A stretch of DNA of 64,000 nt from Silvania confinis (GTDB lineage: Bacteria; Pseudomonadota; Gammaproteobacteria; Enterobacterales; Enterobacteriaceae). Location: NCBI RefSeq assembly GCF_025564085.1, contig NZ_JAMGZJ010000074.1, forward strand, positions 124,001-188,000, in the 5' to 3' direction. A program made the position numbers and the translations under genes. Of the stretch, positions 29,160 to 40,289 are shown piece after piece. The notes under the pieces were generated by a model. That model had not been told where the DNA came from, did not search any database, and saw only the letters and a program-made list of their open reading frames with translations. Numbering within the stretch: position 1 is the first letter of the stretch; each line of letters begins with the position of its first letter.

Positions 29160-31034
29160 ATGAAAGGACAAGAAACCCGCGGTTTCCAGTCAGAAGTAAA
29201 ACAACTTCTGCACCTGATGATCCATTCTCTTTATTCCAATAAAGAAATCTTCCTGCGTGAGCTTATCTCTAACGCCTCCGATGCGGCGGATAAGCTGCGT
29301 TTCCGTGCGCTCTCGAAGCCAGAGCTGTACGAAGGTGACGGCGAGTTGCGCGTGCGCGTCTCTTTTGACAAAGAGAACCGCACCCTGACCATCGCCGATA
29401 ACGGCATCGGGATGACCCGTGATGAGGTCATTGACCATCTCGGGACTATCGCCAAATCCGGCACCAAAGCGTTCCTGCAATCTATGGGTTCCGATCAGGC
29501 AAAAGACAGCCAGTTGATTGGCCAGTTCGGTGTCGGCTTCTACTCCGCGTTCATCGTGGCGGATAAAGTCACCGTACGTACCCGCGCTGCGGGTGAAGAC
29601 GCTGAAAGCGGCGTGTTCTGGGAATCGCACGGTGAAGGTGAATATACCGTTGCCGACATCACCAAAGCGGATCGCGGCACCGAGATCACCTTGCACCTGC
29701 GCGAAGGGGAAGACGATTTCCTCAACGACTGGCGTGTGCGCTCCATCATCAGCAAATATTCTGACCATATCGCACTGCCGGTCGAGATTGAAAAGCAGGA
29801 AGAGCAGGACGGTGAAACCGTGCTCTCCTGGGAGAAAATCAACAAGGCGCAGGCGCTGTGGACGCGTAACAAGTCTGAAATTAAAGACGACGAGTACAAC
29901 GAGTTCTATAAGCACATTGCCCACGACTTTACCGATCCGCTGACCTGGAGCCACAACCGCGTGGAAGGGAAGCAGGAGTACACCAGCCTGCTGTACATCC
30001 CGGCACAGGCACCGTTTGACATGTGGAACCGCGATCACAAGCACGGCTTGAAGCTGTACGTGCAGCGCGTGTTCATCATGGACGAAGCCGAGCAGTTCAT
30101 GCCGAACTACCTGCGCTTTGTGCGGGGTCTGATAGATTCCAACGACCTGCCGCTGAACGTCTCCCGTGAGATCCTGCAGGACAGCACGGTTACCCGCAAT
30201 CTGCGTACTGCCCTGAGCAAACGTGCGCTGCAGATGCTGGATAAGCTGGCGAAAGACAGCGCCGAAAAATACCTGACCTTCTGGAAACAGTTTGGTCTGG
30301 CGCTGAAAGAGGGCCCGGCGGAGGATTCAGCCAACGTTGAAGCCATTGCTAAGCTGCTGCGCTTTGCCTCCACGCACACCGACTCTGCCGAGCAGACCGT
30401 GTCGCTGGAAGACTATATCGCCCGCATGAAAGAAGGGCAGGAGAAGATCTACTACATCACCGCAGACAGCTATGCTGCGGCGAAGAGCAGCCCGCATCTG
30501 GAACTGCTGCGTAAGAAAGGCATCGAAGTGCTGCTGCTTTCCGATCGCATTGATGAGTGGATGATGAACTACCTGACCGAGTTCAGCGGCAAGTCATTCC
30601 AGTCTGTGGCGAAAGCGGATGAATCGATCGACAAGCTGGCGGATGAAGTGGACGAAACCGCGAAAGAAGCGGAAAAAGCCCTCGAGCCGTTCGTTGAGCG
30701 CGTGAAAACCCATCTGGGCGATCGCGTGAAAGAGGTGCGTTTCACCCACCGTCTGACCGACACGCCCGCTATCGTGACCACCGATTCTGACGAAATGGGC
30801 ACCCAGATGGCGAAGCTGTTCGCGGCTGCAGGCCAGAGCGTACCGGAAGTGAAGTACATCTTTGAGCTGAACCCGGATCACGCCCTGGTAAAACGCGCGG
30901 CAGAAACCGACGACGACGCTCGCTTCGCCGAGTGGGTTGAGCTGCTGCTGGATCAATCCCTGCTGGCCGAGCGCGGCACGCTGGAAGATCCAAACCAGTT
31001 TATTAAGCGCGTTAACGCGCTGCTGCTAGCGTAA
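29160..31034 (+). CDS. htpG: Hsp90 chaperone HtpG
   Basis: The 624-residue protein equals E. coli HtpG in length. The N-terminal GHKL ATPase shows [23 protein letters not shown] and [11 protein letters not shown]. The middle domain carries the catalytic arginine region ([11 protein letters not shown]), and the C-terminal dimerisation domain ends in NALLLA. It is a cytosolic ATP-dependent chaperone that works with DnaK. The sigma-32 promoter upstream explains heat induction. Confidence 0.97.
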   Translation: MKGQETRGFQSEVKQLLHLMIHSLYSNKEIFLRELISNASDAADKLRFRALSKPELYEGDGELRVRVSFDKENRTLTIADNGIGMTRDEVIDHLGTIAKSGTKAFLQSMGSDQAKDSQLIGQFGVGFYSAFIVADKVTVRTRAAGEDAESGVFWESHGEGEYTVADITKADRGTEITLHLREGEDDFLNDWRVRSIISKYSDHIALPVEIEKQEEQDGETVLSWEKINKAQALWTRNKSEIKDDEYNEFYKHIAHDFTDPLTWSHNRVEGKQEYTSLLYIPAQAPFDMWNRDHKHGLKLYVQRVFIMDEAEQFMPNYLRFVRGLIDSNDLPLNVSREILQDSTVTRNLRTALSKRALQMLDKLAKDSAEKYLTFWKQFGLALKEGPAEDSANVEAIAKLLRFASTHTDSAEQTVSLEDYIARMKEGQEKIYYITADSYAAAKSSPHLELLRKKGIEVLLLSDRIDEWMMNYLTEFSGKSFQSVAKADESIDKLADEVDETAKEAEKALEPFVERVKTHLGDRVKEVRFTHRLTDTPAIVTTDSDEMGTQMAKLFAAAGQSVPEVKYIFELNPDHALVKRAAETDDDARFAEWVELLLDQSLLAERGTLEDPNQFIKRVNALLLA

Positions 31035-31045
31035 TCACTCCAGTC

Positions 31046-31068
31046 AGCCCTCTCTTTGCGAGAGGGCT
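31046..31068 (+). terminator. Hairpin after htpG
   Basis: AGCCCTCTC and GAGAGGGCT pair around TTTGC, 11 bases after the stop codon. Confidence 0.7.
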
Positions 31069-31168
31069 GCAAATCGCCCCTTCTAATATATTCCCCTCAT
31101 TAACCGTTTCAGCCTCCCCACCTTTCTTGAGCCATTTCCGTCTTGATGGTATTGTTTAGCGCTTTTGA

Positions 31169-31846
<678 letters not shown>

Positions 31847-31856
31847 TCGCACCTCT

Positions 31857-31878
31857 CTCACCCGGTTTTCCGGGTGAG
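31857..31878 (+). terminator. Terminator of adk
   Basis: CTCACCCGG and CCGGGTGAG pair around TTTT, 10 bases after the stop. Confidence 0.8.
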
Positions 31879-31970
31879 AACATTTCTCATTTCCCCTTTC
31901 GCTGCAATTGGTTCCGTTTACGCGCTTTTCAGATACAATTATCAGCCAGTCAAATGGTTATGAGGCGTGA

Positions 31971-32933
31971 ATGAGTCAGGCGAAAACCGGCATCCTGCTT
32001 GCCAATTTAGGTACCCCCGAAGCCCCCACCTCCGCAGCGGTCAGCCGTTATCTGCGTCAGTTTCTGAGTGACACGCGCGTTGTGGACACGCCGCGTCTGC
32101 TGTGGTGGCCCCTGCTGCGTGGCGTTATTCTGCCGATCCGTTCTCCGCGTGTGGCAAAACTGTATCAGTCGGTCTGGATGGACGAAGGCTCGCCGCTGCT
32201 GGTCTTTAGCCGTCGTCAGGAGAAGGCGCTGGCTGCCCGACTGCCGGATACGCCCGTCGTGCTGGGTATGAGCTACGGTAAACCGTCGCTGGGAAGTGCC
32301 GTTGATGAGTTGCTGGCGCAGGGTGTTGACCACATCGTGGTACTGGCGCTTTATCCGCAATACTCCTGCTCCACGGTGGCCGCCGTTTGGGACGAGTTGG
32401 GGCGCATTCTGGCGACCCGCCGCAGTATTCCAGGCGTGACCTTTATTCGCGACTATGCGGATAACGACATGTATATCAATGCCCTCGCCAGCAGCGCACG
32501 CGCATCGTTTGCGAAACACGGCGAGCCGGATCTGCTCCTGCTCTCCTATCACGGTATTCCGCAACGCTTTGCCGATGAAGGTGATGACTATCCCCAGCGC
32601 TGTCGCGATACCACCCGCGAGCTGGTTTCCGCGCTGGGCCTGCCGCCTGAGAAGGTCATGATGACCTTCCAGTCGCGCTTTGGCCGTGAGCCGTGGCTGA
32701 CCCCTTATACCGACGAAACCCTCAAAATGTTGGGCGAGAAGGGCGTGAAGCATATCCAGGTGATGTCGCCAGGATTTGCGGCAGACTGTCTGGAAACGCT
32801 GGAAGAGATTGCGGTGCAAAACCGGGAATTCTTCCTTGAAGCAGGCGGGACAAAGTATGAGTACATTCCGGCCCTGAACGACGATCCTGAACATATCGAG
32901 ATGATGGTGTCGCTGGTGACCAACAGCCGCTAA
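31971..32933 (+). CDS. hemH: Ferrochelatase
   Basis: The 320-residue enzyme matches E. coli HemH in length and inserts ferrous iron into protoporphyrin IX, the last step of haem synthesis. The start [13 protein letters not shown], the metal-site [11 protein letters not shown] and the C-terminal [17 protein letters not shown] are conserved. The last contains the catalytic glutamate. gsk follows after 62 bases on the same strand; the aes esterase gene that separates them in E. coli is missing. Confidence 0.96.
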   Translation: MSQAKTGILLANLGTPEAPTSAAVSRYLRQFLSDTRVVDTPRLLWWPLLRGVILPIRSPRVAKLYQSVWMDEGSPLLVFSRRQEKALAARLPDTPVVLGMSYGKPSLGSAVDELLAQGVDHIVVLALYPQYSCSTVAAVWDELGRILATRRSIPGVTFIRDYADNDMYINALASSARASFAKHGEPDLLLLSYHGIPQRFADEGDDYPQRCRDTTRELVSALGLPPEKVMMTFQSRFGREPWLTPYTDETLKMLGEKGVKHIQVMSPGFAADCLETLEEIAVQNREFFLEAGGTKYEYIPALNDDPEHIEMMVSLVTNSR

Positions 32934-32995
32934 TCGCACTCCGGGCCGGGTTTGTGCTACCATTTCCGGCCCATCCGTTACTCGTAGCCCAGAAC

Positions 32996-34300
32996 ATGAA
33001 ATTTCCCGGTAAACGCAAGTCTAAACACTACTTTCCCGTTAACGCCCGCGATCCGCTGTTGCAACAAATTCAGCCGGAGAATGAGTCCAACGCCGCCTGG
33101 GTGGTGGGTATCGATCAGACGCTGGTGGATATTGAAGCAAAAGTGGACGATGCGTTTGTCGCACGTTATGGCCTGAGCGCCGGGCACTCTCTGGTGATTG
33201 AAGATGATGTGGCGGAAGCGCTGTATCAGGAGCTGGTGCGTGACAGCCTGATCACCCATCAGTTTGCCGGTGGCACCATCGGTAACACCATGCACAACTA
33301 CTCTGTACTGGCGGATGACCGCTCGGTGCTGCTGGGCGTCATGTGCAGCAACATCGAAATTGGCGGTTATGCCTACCGTTATCTGTGCAACACCTCCAGC
33401 CGTACGGATCTGAACTACCTGCAGGGCGTAGACGGGGCGATTGGCCGCTGCTTTACGCTGATCAGCGATTCCGGCGAGCGTACCTTCGCCATCAGCCCTG
33501 GCCACATGAACAAGCTGCGCGCCGAGAGCATTCCGGAAGAGGTGATTGCCGGGGCCTCTGCGCTGGTGCTGACTTCCTATCTGGTGCGCTGTAAGCCGGG
33601 CGAGCCGATGCCAGAAGCGACCATGAAGGCGGTGGAGTACGCGAAGAAATACAACGTGCCGGTGGTGCTGACGCTGGGAACGAAATTCGTGATCGCCGAT
33701 AACCCCGAGTGGTGGCAGGCATTCCTGAAAGAGCACGTCTCGATTCTGGCGATGAACGAAGAAGAGGCCGAAGCCCTGACCGGGGAGAGCGATCCGCTGC
33801 TGGCCTCTGATAAAGCGCTGGACTGGGTTGATCTGGTACTGTGCACCGCCGGGCCGGTAGGCTTATATATGGCGGGCTTTACCGAAGAAGGCTCCAAACG
33901 TAAAACCCAGCATCCGCTTCTGCCGGGGGCCATCGCCGAGTTCAACCAGTTTGAGTTCAGCCGCGCGATGCGCCACAAAGATTGTCAGAACCCGCTGCGC
34001 ATCTTCTCTCACATCGCCCCGTATATGGGTGGGCCAGAGAAGATCATGAACACCAACGGCGCAGGCGACGGCGCGTTGGCGGCATTGCTGCACGATATTA
34101 CTGCTAATGCATTCCACCGCACCAACGTGCCCAATTCCAGCAAACACGCCTATACCTGGTTGACCTACTCGTCGCTGGCGCAGGTGTGCAAGTATGCTAA
34201 CCGCGTGAGTTATCAGGTGCTGAACCAGCATTCACCGCGCTTAACGCGTGGTCTGCCGGAAAGGGAAGATAGCCTGGAAGAGTCGTACTGGGAGAGGTAA
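32996..34300 (+). CDS. gsk: Inosine-guanosine kinase
   Basis: The 434-residue PfkB-family kinase equals E. coli Gsk in length and salvages guanosine and inosine to their monophosphates. The ribokinase signatures are GGTIGNTMHNYS near the substrate site and MNTNGAGDGALAALLHD with the catalytic aspartate and anion hole. The ATG at 32996 gives the family start MKFPGKRKSKHYF; the open frame upstream has no support. A terminator follows directly. Confidence 0.96.
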   Translation: MKFPGKRKSKHYFPVNARDPLLQQIQPENESNAAWVVGIDQTLVDIEAKVDDAFVARYGLSAGHSLVIEDDVAEALYQELVRDSLITHQFAGGTIGNTMHNYSVLADDRSVLLGVMCSNIEIGGYAYRYLCNTSSRTDLNYLQGVDGAIGRCFTLISDSGERTFAISPGHMNKLRAESIPEEVIAGASALVLTSYLVRCKPGEPMPEATMKAVEYAKKYNVPVVLTLGTKFVIADNPEWWQAFLKEHVSILAMNEEEAEALTGESDPLLASDKALDWVDLVLCTAGPVGLYMAGFTEEGSKRKTQHPLLPGAIAEFNQFEFSRAMRHKDCQNPLRIFSHIAPYMGGPEKIMNTNGAGDGALAALLHDITANAFHRTNVPNSSKHAYTWLTYSSLAQVCKYANRVSYQVLNQHSPRLTRGLPEREDSLEESYWER

Positions 34301-34304
34301 AAGC

Positions 34305-34332
34305 AAAACGACAACCTCTGGTTGTCGTTTTT
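34305..34332 (+). terminator. Rho-independent terminator of gsk
   Basis: AAAACGACAACC and GGTTGTCGTTTT pair around TCT, followed by T residues. Design and sequence resemble the amtB terminator. Confidence 0.9.
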
Positions 34333-34342
34333 AGTGTTTATT

Positions 34343-34390
34343 CCCTCTCCCCGTGGGAGAGGGCCAGGGCCAGGGCCAGGGCCAGGGTAA
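34343..34390. repeat. REP-like palindrome with a GGGCCA hexamer array
   Basis: CCCTCTCC-ccgt-GGGAGAGG is followed by four exact GGGCCA hexamers (34361-34384) and GGGTAAGGGCATCTGGCCGC. It lies between convergent gsk and ybaL. Confidence 0.75.
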
Positions 34391-34410
34391 GGGCATCTGG
34401 CCGCAGAAAT

Positions 34411-36087
34411 TTACCCCGTTACTGCCTCTTCTACCGGCGGTTTCTCCAGCAGCGACAGCATCGTATTAGCAATTTCGCGCTCGCCCATCACCACCTGATT
34501 GGCACCGCGCTCAATAATGTATTCCACTTCATCGTCATAATGCGCCCGGGCGATAATCTCCAGGTGCGGGAATCTTTCGCGGGCTGAAACCACAATCTCA
34601 CCGGCTTCATAGCCGTTGGGGATGGTCAGCAGCAGCCAGCGCGCGCAGTTGAGGTGCGCCAGATCCATAATCTCTTCATTTGCCGCGTTACCCAGCACCG
34701 CGCGCACGCCGCGCTCACGCAGCTCGTCCACGCGGGTGCGGGACGTTTCAATGACGACCAGCGGAATGCCCTGCGCCATGAGCTTCTCACCCAGCAGGCT
34801 ACCGACGCGGCCAAACCCGACGAGCAGCGCATGGTTGCAAATATCCACCGGGATCTGCTTCTCTTCCTCGATCGCCTCTTCCAGAGTCTGCTCTTCGAGG
34901 GTTTCAGTTTTATCGAGGTATTTCTCCAGCAGCGCGAACAGCACCGGATTGAGCATAATTGAGAGGATCGCCCCCGCCAGCACCAGGTTTTGTCCCGCCT
35001 GCGGCAGCAGGTTCAGCGCCATCCCCAGTCCGGCGAGGATAAAGGCAAATTCACCAATCTGGGCGAGGCTGGCGGCGATGGTCAGCGCGGTACGCGGCGA
35101 GTGGCCGAACATACGCACCAGGAAAAAGGCCGCAACGGACTTACCAAAAATGATGATCGCCAACGTACCGAGCACGGCCAGCGGTTGGTCAATCAGCACC
35201 AGCGGATCGAACAGCATCCCGACGGAGACAAAGAACAGCACCGCAAAAGCGTCGCGCAGCGGCAGGGTATCGTGCGCGGCACGGTGGCTAAGCTCAGATT
35301 CGTTCAGCACCATCCCGGCAAAGAAGGCACCCAGGGCAAAGGAAACATCAAACAGTTCGACAGCGCCAAAGGCGATGCCCAGCGCCAGGGCCAGCACCGC
35401 AAGGGTAAACAGCTCGCGCGAACCGGTAGCCGCGCTACGGGAGAGGATCCACGGCACCAGGCGACGACCAACCAGCATCATAATGGCGATAAACGCCACC
35501 ACCTTGCCGATTGTAATGCCCATATCCAGCGCCAGCGTGGCAAAGCCGACGTTGTCTTTTTCGAGCATACCGGCGATAGCGGGCAGCAATACCAGGGTGA
35601 GCACCATCACCAGGTCTTCGACAATCAGCCAGCCAATGGCAATCTGCCCGCGCTGGCTGTCTATCAGTTGCCGCTCTTCAAGCGCGCGCAGCAGCACCAC
35701 GGTACTGGCGGTGGAGAGACACAGCCCGAACACAATGCCGGTCATCAGCGGCCAGCCCAGCATGGAGGAAAGCGCCATACCCAGTAACGTCGCCACAGCT
35801 ATCTGGGCGATGGCACCGGGAATGGCGATGGCCTTTACCGCCATCAAATCCTTCAGGGAGAAATGCAAACCGACGCCGAACATCAGCAGGATCACGCCAA
35901 GTTCCGCCAGTTCAGGGGCAAGTTTGGTATCAGCAACGAAACCCGGGGTAAACGGACCGGCCAGCACACCCGCTAATAAATAGCCCACCAGAGGGGAAAT
36001 ACGCAGTTTGTTGGCAAGCATGCCGAGTATAAAGGCGAGAACAAGTCCACCGACAATGGTGGTGATAAGCGGTGTGGCGTGATGCAT
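34411..36087 (-). CDS. ybaL: CPA2-type cation/proton antiporter YbaL
   Basis: The 558-residue protein equals E. coli YbaL in length. An N-terminal membrane domain of about twelve helices (ISPLVGYLLAGVLAGPFTPGF, VILLMFGVGLHFSL, LGAFFAGMVLNESEL) belongs to the KefB/CPA2 antiporter fold. A linker rich in Glu (EEQTLEEAIEEEKQ) leads to a RCK/TrkA-N domain with the nucleotide-binding HALLVGFGRVGSLLG and VVIETSR. It probably exchanges potassium or another cation for protons under ligand control; its substrate is not established. Confidence 0.94.
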   Translation of the reverse strand: MHHATPLITTIVGGLVLAFILGMLANKLRISPLVGYLLAGVLAGPFTPGFVADTKLAPELAELGVILLMFGVGLHFSLKDLMAVKAIAIPGAIAQIAVATLLGMALSSMLGWPLMTGIVFGLCLSTASTVVLLRALEERQLIDSQRGQIAIGWLIVEDLVMVLTLVLLPAIAGMLEKDNVGFATLALDMGITIGKVVAFIAIMMLVGRRLVPWILSRSAATGSRELFTLAVLALALGIAFGAVELFDVSFALGAFFAGMVLNESELSHRAAHDTLPLRDAFAVLFFVSVGMLFDPLVLIDQPLAVLGTLAIIIFGKSVAAFFLVRMFGHSPRTALTIAASLAQIGEFAFILAGLGMALNLLPQAGQNLVLAGAILSIMLNPVLFALLEKYLDKTETLEEQTLEEAIEEEKQIPVDICNHALLVGFGRVGSLLGEKLMAQGIPLVVIETSRTRVDELRERGVRAVLGNAANEEIMDLAHLNCARWLLLTIPNGYEAGEIVVSARERFPHLEIIARAHYDDEVEYIIERGANQVVMGEREIANTMLSLLEKPPVEEAVTG

Positions 36088-36288
36088 TCCGTCTCCTTTC
36101 GCTGCTGTGTTGATCCGTTTTGGTTATAAAACCAAAAAGCCGAGTAATAGTTTATGACAAATCTAATGATTATGTTTATGAATAATTGTTGAATTTTGAA
36201 GAAAACAGCAATAAGCGTTAAACGGAAGGAGAACAGGACGATTTTTCAGGAAGGGGGTCAGGTAAGGCTTATGGCAGAAGGAAAGGCT

Positions 36289-36313
36289 GCGGCCAAAGTC
36301 AGACTTTGGCCGC
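36289..36313 (-). terminator. Terminator between ybaL upstream region and fsr
   Basis: GCGGCCAAAGT and ACTTTGGCCGC form a perfect 11-base stem around CAG, 8 bases beyond the fsr stop codon on the minus strand. Confidence 0.8.
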
Positions 36314-36320
36314 GGATAAA

Positions 36321-37526
36321 TCAGGCTTTATGCCGGTTATCAGGCAGGAATATGGTCAACATCCCCAGAAGTGGCAGGAAAGCGCAGATTTTGTAGACCA
36401 AAAAGATACTGGTATGGTCCGCAACCAGCCCTAACACCGCAGCTCCCAGCCCACCCATGCCGAAGGCGAAACCGAAAAACAGCCCGGAAACCATGCCGAT
36501 ACGCCCCGGTAACAGCTCCTGGGCGTACACCAGGATGGCAGAAAACGCCGACGCGAGGATAAAACCAATGATCACGGTTAAAACCCCCGTCCACCATAGG
36601 GTTGCATAGGGTAAAAGCAGCGTGAAGGGCGCTACACCGAGGATAGAGCCCCAAATTACATATTTACGCCCAATCTTATCGCCCAAAGGCCCGCCAATAA
36701 ACGTCCCGGCGGCAACGGCAAACAGGAACGCAAACAGATGAAACTGGGCATTTTGTACCGATAATCCGAATTTTTCCATCAGATAAAAGGTGTAATAGCT
36801 GCTGATGCTCGCCATATAGAAGTATTTGGAGAAAATGAGCATTAACAGGATGCTAACGGCCAAGATCACCTTGTTGCGCGGCAGCGGATTGATAACCGGG
36901 GCCTGGGGTTTGCCTTTATTCACCCGGTGCTGCGCGGCATACCAGCGGCTGATTTGCGCCAGCACCACAATCGCCAGCAGTGCAGCCAGTACAAACCAGG
37001 CGACGTTACCTTTGCCGTACGGGGCGATAACCACCGCCGCCAGCAGCGGACCGAGGGAACTGCCGAAGTTACCGCCCACCTGGAACAGGGATTGCGCCAG
37101 CCCGTGACGGCCGCCGGACGCCATTCTCGCCACGCGGGACGATTCCGGGTGGAAGACAGATGAACCGGTACCGACCAGCGCCGCCGCCACCAGCACCCCT
37201 TCAAAGCTTCCCGCCATCGCCAGAAGGATCAGCCCGCTGAGGGTAAAACACATGCCAATCGGGAGTGACCACGGCATCGGATATTTATCCGTCCAGTAGC
37301 CGACCACCGGCTGAAGTAATGACGACGCCAGCTGGAAAGTGAGGGTGATCATGCCGATCTGTACAAAGGTCAGTGAGAATTCTGACTGCAGCAGCGGGTA
37401 GATCGCCAGAATCAGCGACTGGATCATATCGTTAAGCAGATGCGAAAGACTGATCGCGCCGAGAATACCAAATGAGGTGCGCGACTTCGCAGCCGACACC
37501 GGGGGAGTAGATTCACTGATTGCCAT
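36321..37526 (-). CDS. fsr: Fosmidomycin resistance MFS transporter Fsr
   Basis: The 401-residue major-facilitator protein matches E. coli Fsr (406) with twelve expected membrane helices. Conserved segments include SFGILGAISLSHLLNDMIQSL, the loop VVGYWTDKYPMPW and the second-half GDKIGRKYVIWG. E. coli Fsr exports fosmidomycin; the natural substrate is unclear. The ATG at 37526 (MAISES) is preferred to a GTG three codons earlier. It is divergent from ushA. Confidence 0.94.
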   Translation of the reverse strand: MAISESTPPVSAAKSRTSFGILGAISLSHLLNDMIQSLILAIYPLLQSEFSLTFVQIGMITLTFQLASSLLQPVVGYWTDKYPMPWSLPIGMCFTLSGLILLAMAGSFEGVLVAAALVGTGSSVFHPESSRVARMASGGRHGLAQSLFQVGGNFGSSLGPLLAAVVIAPYGKGNVAWFVLAALLAIVVLAQISRWYAAQHRVNKGKPQAPVINPLPRNKVILAVSILLMLIFSKYFYMASISSYYTFYLMEKFGLSVQNAQFHLFAFLFAVAAGTFIGGPLGDKIGRKYVIWGSILGVAPFTLLLPYATLWWTGVLTVIIGFILASAFSAILVYAQELLPGRIGMVSGLFFGFAFGMGGLGAAVLGLVADHTSIFLVYKICAFLPLLGMLTIFLPDNRHKA

Positions 37527-37689
37527 AAATACCACGTTAATTGTTATTGGAAGTGCAGGGTGTAATTATTATCCGACTAACATACCTGTCCCCGAGATTT
37601 GAGGAAAGTCGCAATTCTGAAAAGATATTTGTCTATTCTGGTTACTCATTGTAATTTTTGCGTTTGTCGATGAGTCAGGGAGAGAAGAG

Positions 37690-39342
37690 ATGAAGTTAAT
37701 GAAGCGAGGCGTTGCGCTGGCAATAATAGCGGCCTGTGGGCTGCTCAGCCTGCCGGCACAAGCCTGGGAACAAGATAAAACCTATAACATCACCATTTTG
37801 CATACTAACGATCATCACGGTCACTTCTGGCGCAGCGAGTACGGCGAGTATGGCCTCTCGGCGCAGAAAACGCTGGTGGACGGGATCCGTAAAGAGGTTG
37901 CAGCAAAAGGCGGCAGCGTGCTGTTACTTTCCGGAGGCGATATTAATACCGGCGTCCCGGAGTCCGATCTGCAGGATGCCGAACCCGATTTTCGCGGCAT
38001 GAACCTGATTGGCTACGATGCGATGGCCGTCGGTAACCATGAGTTTGATAATCCGCTGACCGTATTACGCCAGCAGGAAAAGTGGGCCAAATTCCCGTTC
38101 CTTTCCGCCAATATTTACCAGAAAAGCACGGGCGAACGCTTATTTAAGCCGTGGGCCATTTTTAAACGACAGGATATTAAAATTGCAGTGGTGGGGCTGA
38201 CCACCGATGACACAGCCAAAATCGGCAACCCGGAATATTTTACCGATATCGAATTCCGCAAACCGGCCGATGAAGCGAAGCTGGTGATTCAGGAATTGCA
38301 GCAGAATGAAAAGCCGGATGTGATCATCGCCACCACCCATATGGGCCATTACGATAATGGCGACCATGGTTCGAACGCGCCTGGCGATGTCGAGATGGCT
38401 CGCAGTCTGCCAGCGGGTGCGCTGGCAATGATTGTGGGCGGTCACTCACAGGATCCGGTGTGCATGGCGTCGGAAAATAAAAAGCAGGCGGATTACGTGC
38501 CGGGCACCCCTTGCGCACCGGACAAGCAGAACGGGATCTGGATTGTGCAGGCGCATGAGTGGGGCAAATACGTCGGCCGCGCCGATTTCGAATTCCGTAA
38601 CGGCGAAATGAAGCTGGTGAATTACCAGCTGATCCCAGTCAACCTGAAGAAGAAAGTGACCTACGACAACGGGCAGAGTGAGCGCGTGCTCTATACCCCG
38701 GAAATCGCCGAGAACCCGCAGATGCTGTCCCTGCTGTCGCCGTTCCAGAATAAAGGCAAAGCGCAGCTGGATGTGAAGATTGGCACGCTGACCGGCAGGC
38801 TGGAAGGCGATCGCAGTAAAGTGCGCTTTGTGCAGACCAATATGGGCCACCTGCTGCTGGCCGCACAAATGGCGCGTACGAATGCTGATTTTGCGGTGAT
38901 GAGTGGCGGCGGGATCCGCGACTCCATCGAGGGCGGGGATATTACCTATAAAGATGTGCTGAAGGTACAACCGTTCGGCAACGTGGTGGTGTATGCCGAC
39001 ATGAGCGGCAAAGAGGTGAGTGATTACCTGACGGCGGTCGCGAAGATGAAACCGGATTCTGGTGCCTATCCGCAGTTTGCCAACGTCAGCTTCGTGGCAA
39101 AAGAGGGCGTCCTCAACGACCTGAAAATCAAAGGGGAACCGGTTGATCCGGCCAAAACTTACCGCATGGCGACCTTAAGCTTTAACGCCACCGGCGGGGA
39201 TGGTTATCCGCATCTGGATGACAAACCGGGCTATGTTAATACCGGCTTTATCGATGCCGAAGTGCTGAAGCAATACGTCCAGCAGAACTCTCCGCTGGAT
39301 GTTAATGCGTATGAGCCGAAAGGTGAAGTGAGCTGGCAGTAA
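37690..39342 (+). CDS. ushA: Periplasmic UDP-sugar hydrolase / 5'-nucleotidase UshA
   Basis: The 550-residue precursor equals E. coli UshA in length. A signal peptide ends at AQA (25), followed by the metallophosphoesterase domain. Its di-metal motifs are HTNDHHG (Asp41, His43) and GNHEFDN, together with the GGHSQD histidine segment. The C-terminal nucleotide-binding domain (SGGGIRDSIEGGDITYKDVL, FNATGGDGYPHL) follows. It hydrolyses extracellular nucleotides and UDP-glucose for salvage. It is transcribed alone; a repeat-rich stretch follows. Confidence 0.97.
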   Translation: MKLMKRGVALAIIAACGLLSLPAQAWEQDKTYNITILHTNDHHGHFWRSEYGEYGLSAQKTLVDGIRKEVAAKGGSVLLLSGGDINTGVPESDLQDAEPDFRGMNLIGYDAMAVGNHEFDNPLTVLRQQEKWAKFPFLSANIYQKSTGERLFKPWAIFKRQDIKIAVVGLTTDDTAKIGNPEYFTDIEFRKPADEAKLVIQELQQNEKPDVIIATTHMGHYDNGDHGSNAPGDVEMARSLPAGALAMIVGGHSQDPVCMASENKKQADYVPGTPCAPDKQNGIWIVQAHEWGKYVGRADFEFRNGEMKLVNYQLIPVNLKKKVTYDNGQSERVLYTPEIAENPQMLSLLSPFQNKGKAQLDVKIGTLTGRLEGDRSKVRFVQTNMGHLLLAAQMARTNADFAVMSGGGIRDSIEGGDITYKDVLKVQPFGNVVVYADMSGKEVSDYLTAVAKMKPDSGAYPQFANVSFVAKEGVLNDLKIKGEPVDPAKTYRMATLSFNATGGDGYPHLDDKPGYVNTGFIDAEVLKQYVQQNSPLDVNAYEPKGEVSWQ

Positions 39343-39608
39343 CCTTTGTTAGTGCCGGGTGGCGGCTACAGGGTTGTGTGACCTGTTGCCCTCACCCTTT
39401 CCCACCGGGCTGAGGGAACCCTACAAAAAAATGGGCACGGTCGGCTCCCTCTCCATCCAGGGAGAGGGATGGGGTGAGGAGGAGCATGCGGCTTCGGTGG
39501 GGGTTCCGTTCACTTTATGTTCCTTGCTTCTCTGGAATGACCGAACCGGTGAACGTGCCATGGCGGCTCAATCGCCGCCGCCCTGGCAACCCGGGCTCCG
39601 GTAATGCC
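39343..39608. repeat. Composite repeat-rich intergenic stretch after ushA
   Basis: From left to right it holds GTGCCGGGTGGCGGCTAC, resembling half of a REP element; a CCCTCACCC...GGGCTGAGGG palindrome (from about 39391); and CCCTCTCC-atcca-GGGAGAGGG with GATGGGGTGAGG (about 39453-39480), the local repeat core. The last part (about 39500-39600) includes a GGCGGC-tcaatc-GCCGCC hairpin. No supported gene is seen. Confidence 0.65.
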
Positions 39609-40204
<596 letters not shown>

Positions 40205-40209
40205 CGGCT

Positions 40210-40289
40210 CAACCGGGGGTCTCCTCCGGCATAATAACAACGATGAAATTCCTCTTTGACGGGCCAATAGAAATATTGGCCGCTTTTTT
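40210..40289 (+). ncRNA. chiX: Small RNA ChiX (MicM)
   Basis: The approximately 80-nucleotide RNA lies between ybaK and ybaP, as in E. coli. The seed block ATGAAATTCCTCTTTGACGG and the 3' terminator GGCCAATA-gaaa-TATTGGCC followed by six T are clear matches. The unpaired GGCATAATAA is also kept. The 5' stem differs in bases but still pairs (CCGGGGG with CTCCGG). ChiX acts with Hfq to silence the chitoporin mRNA (chiP) and is itself titrated by chbBC mRNA in E. coli. Its 3' end overlaps the ybaP stop codon on the other strand. Confidence 0.92.

Noticed and set aside
34616..35983. A 455-codon plus-strand open frame antisense to ybaL
   Set aside because: Its composition is Ser/Arg/Thr-rich low-complexity, and it is a shadow of a well-conserved antiporter gene.
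36196..36396. Small plus-strand open frame between ybaL and fsr
   Set aside because: It crosses the fsr terminator hairpin and enters the fsr 3' end antisense; no family match or clear ribosome site.
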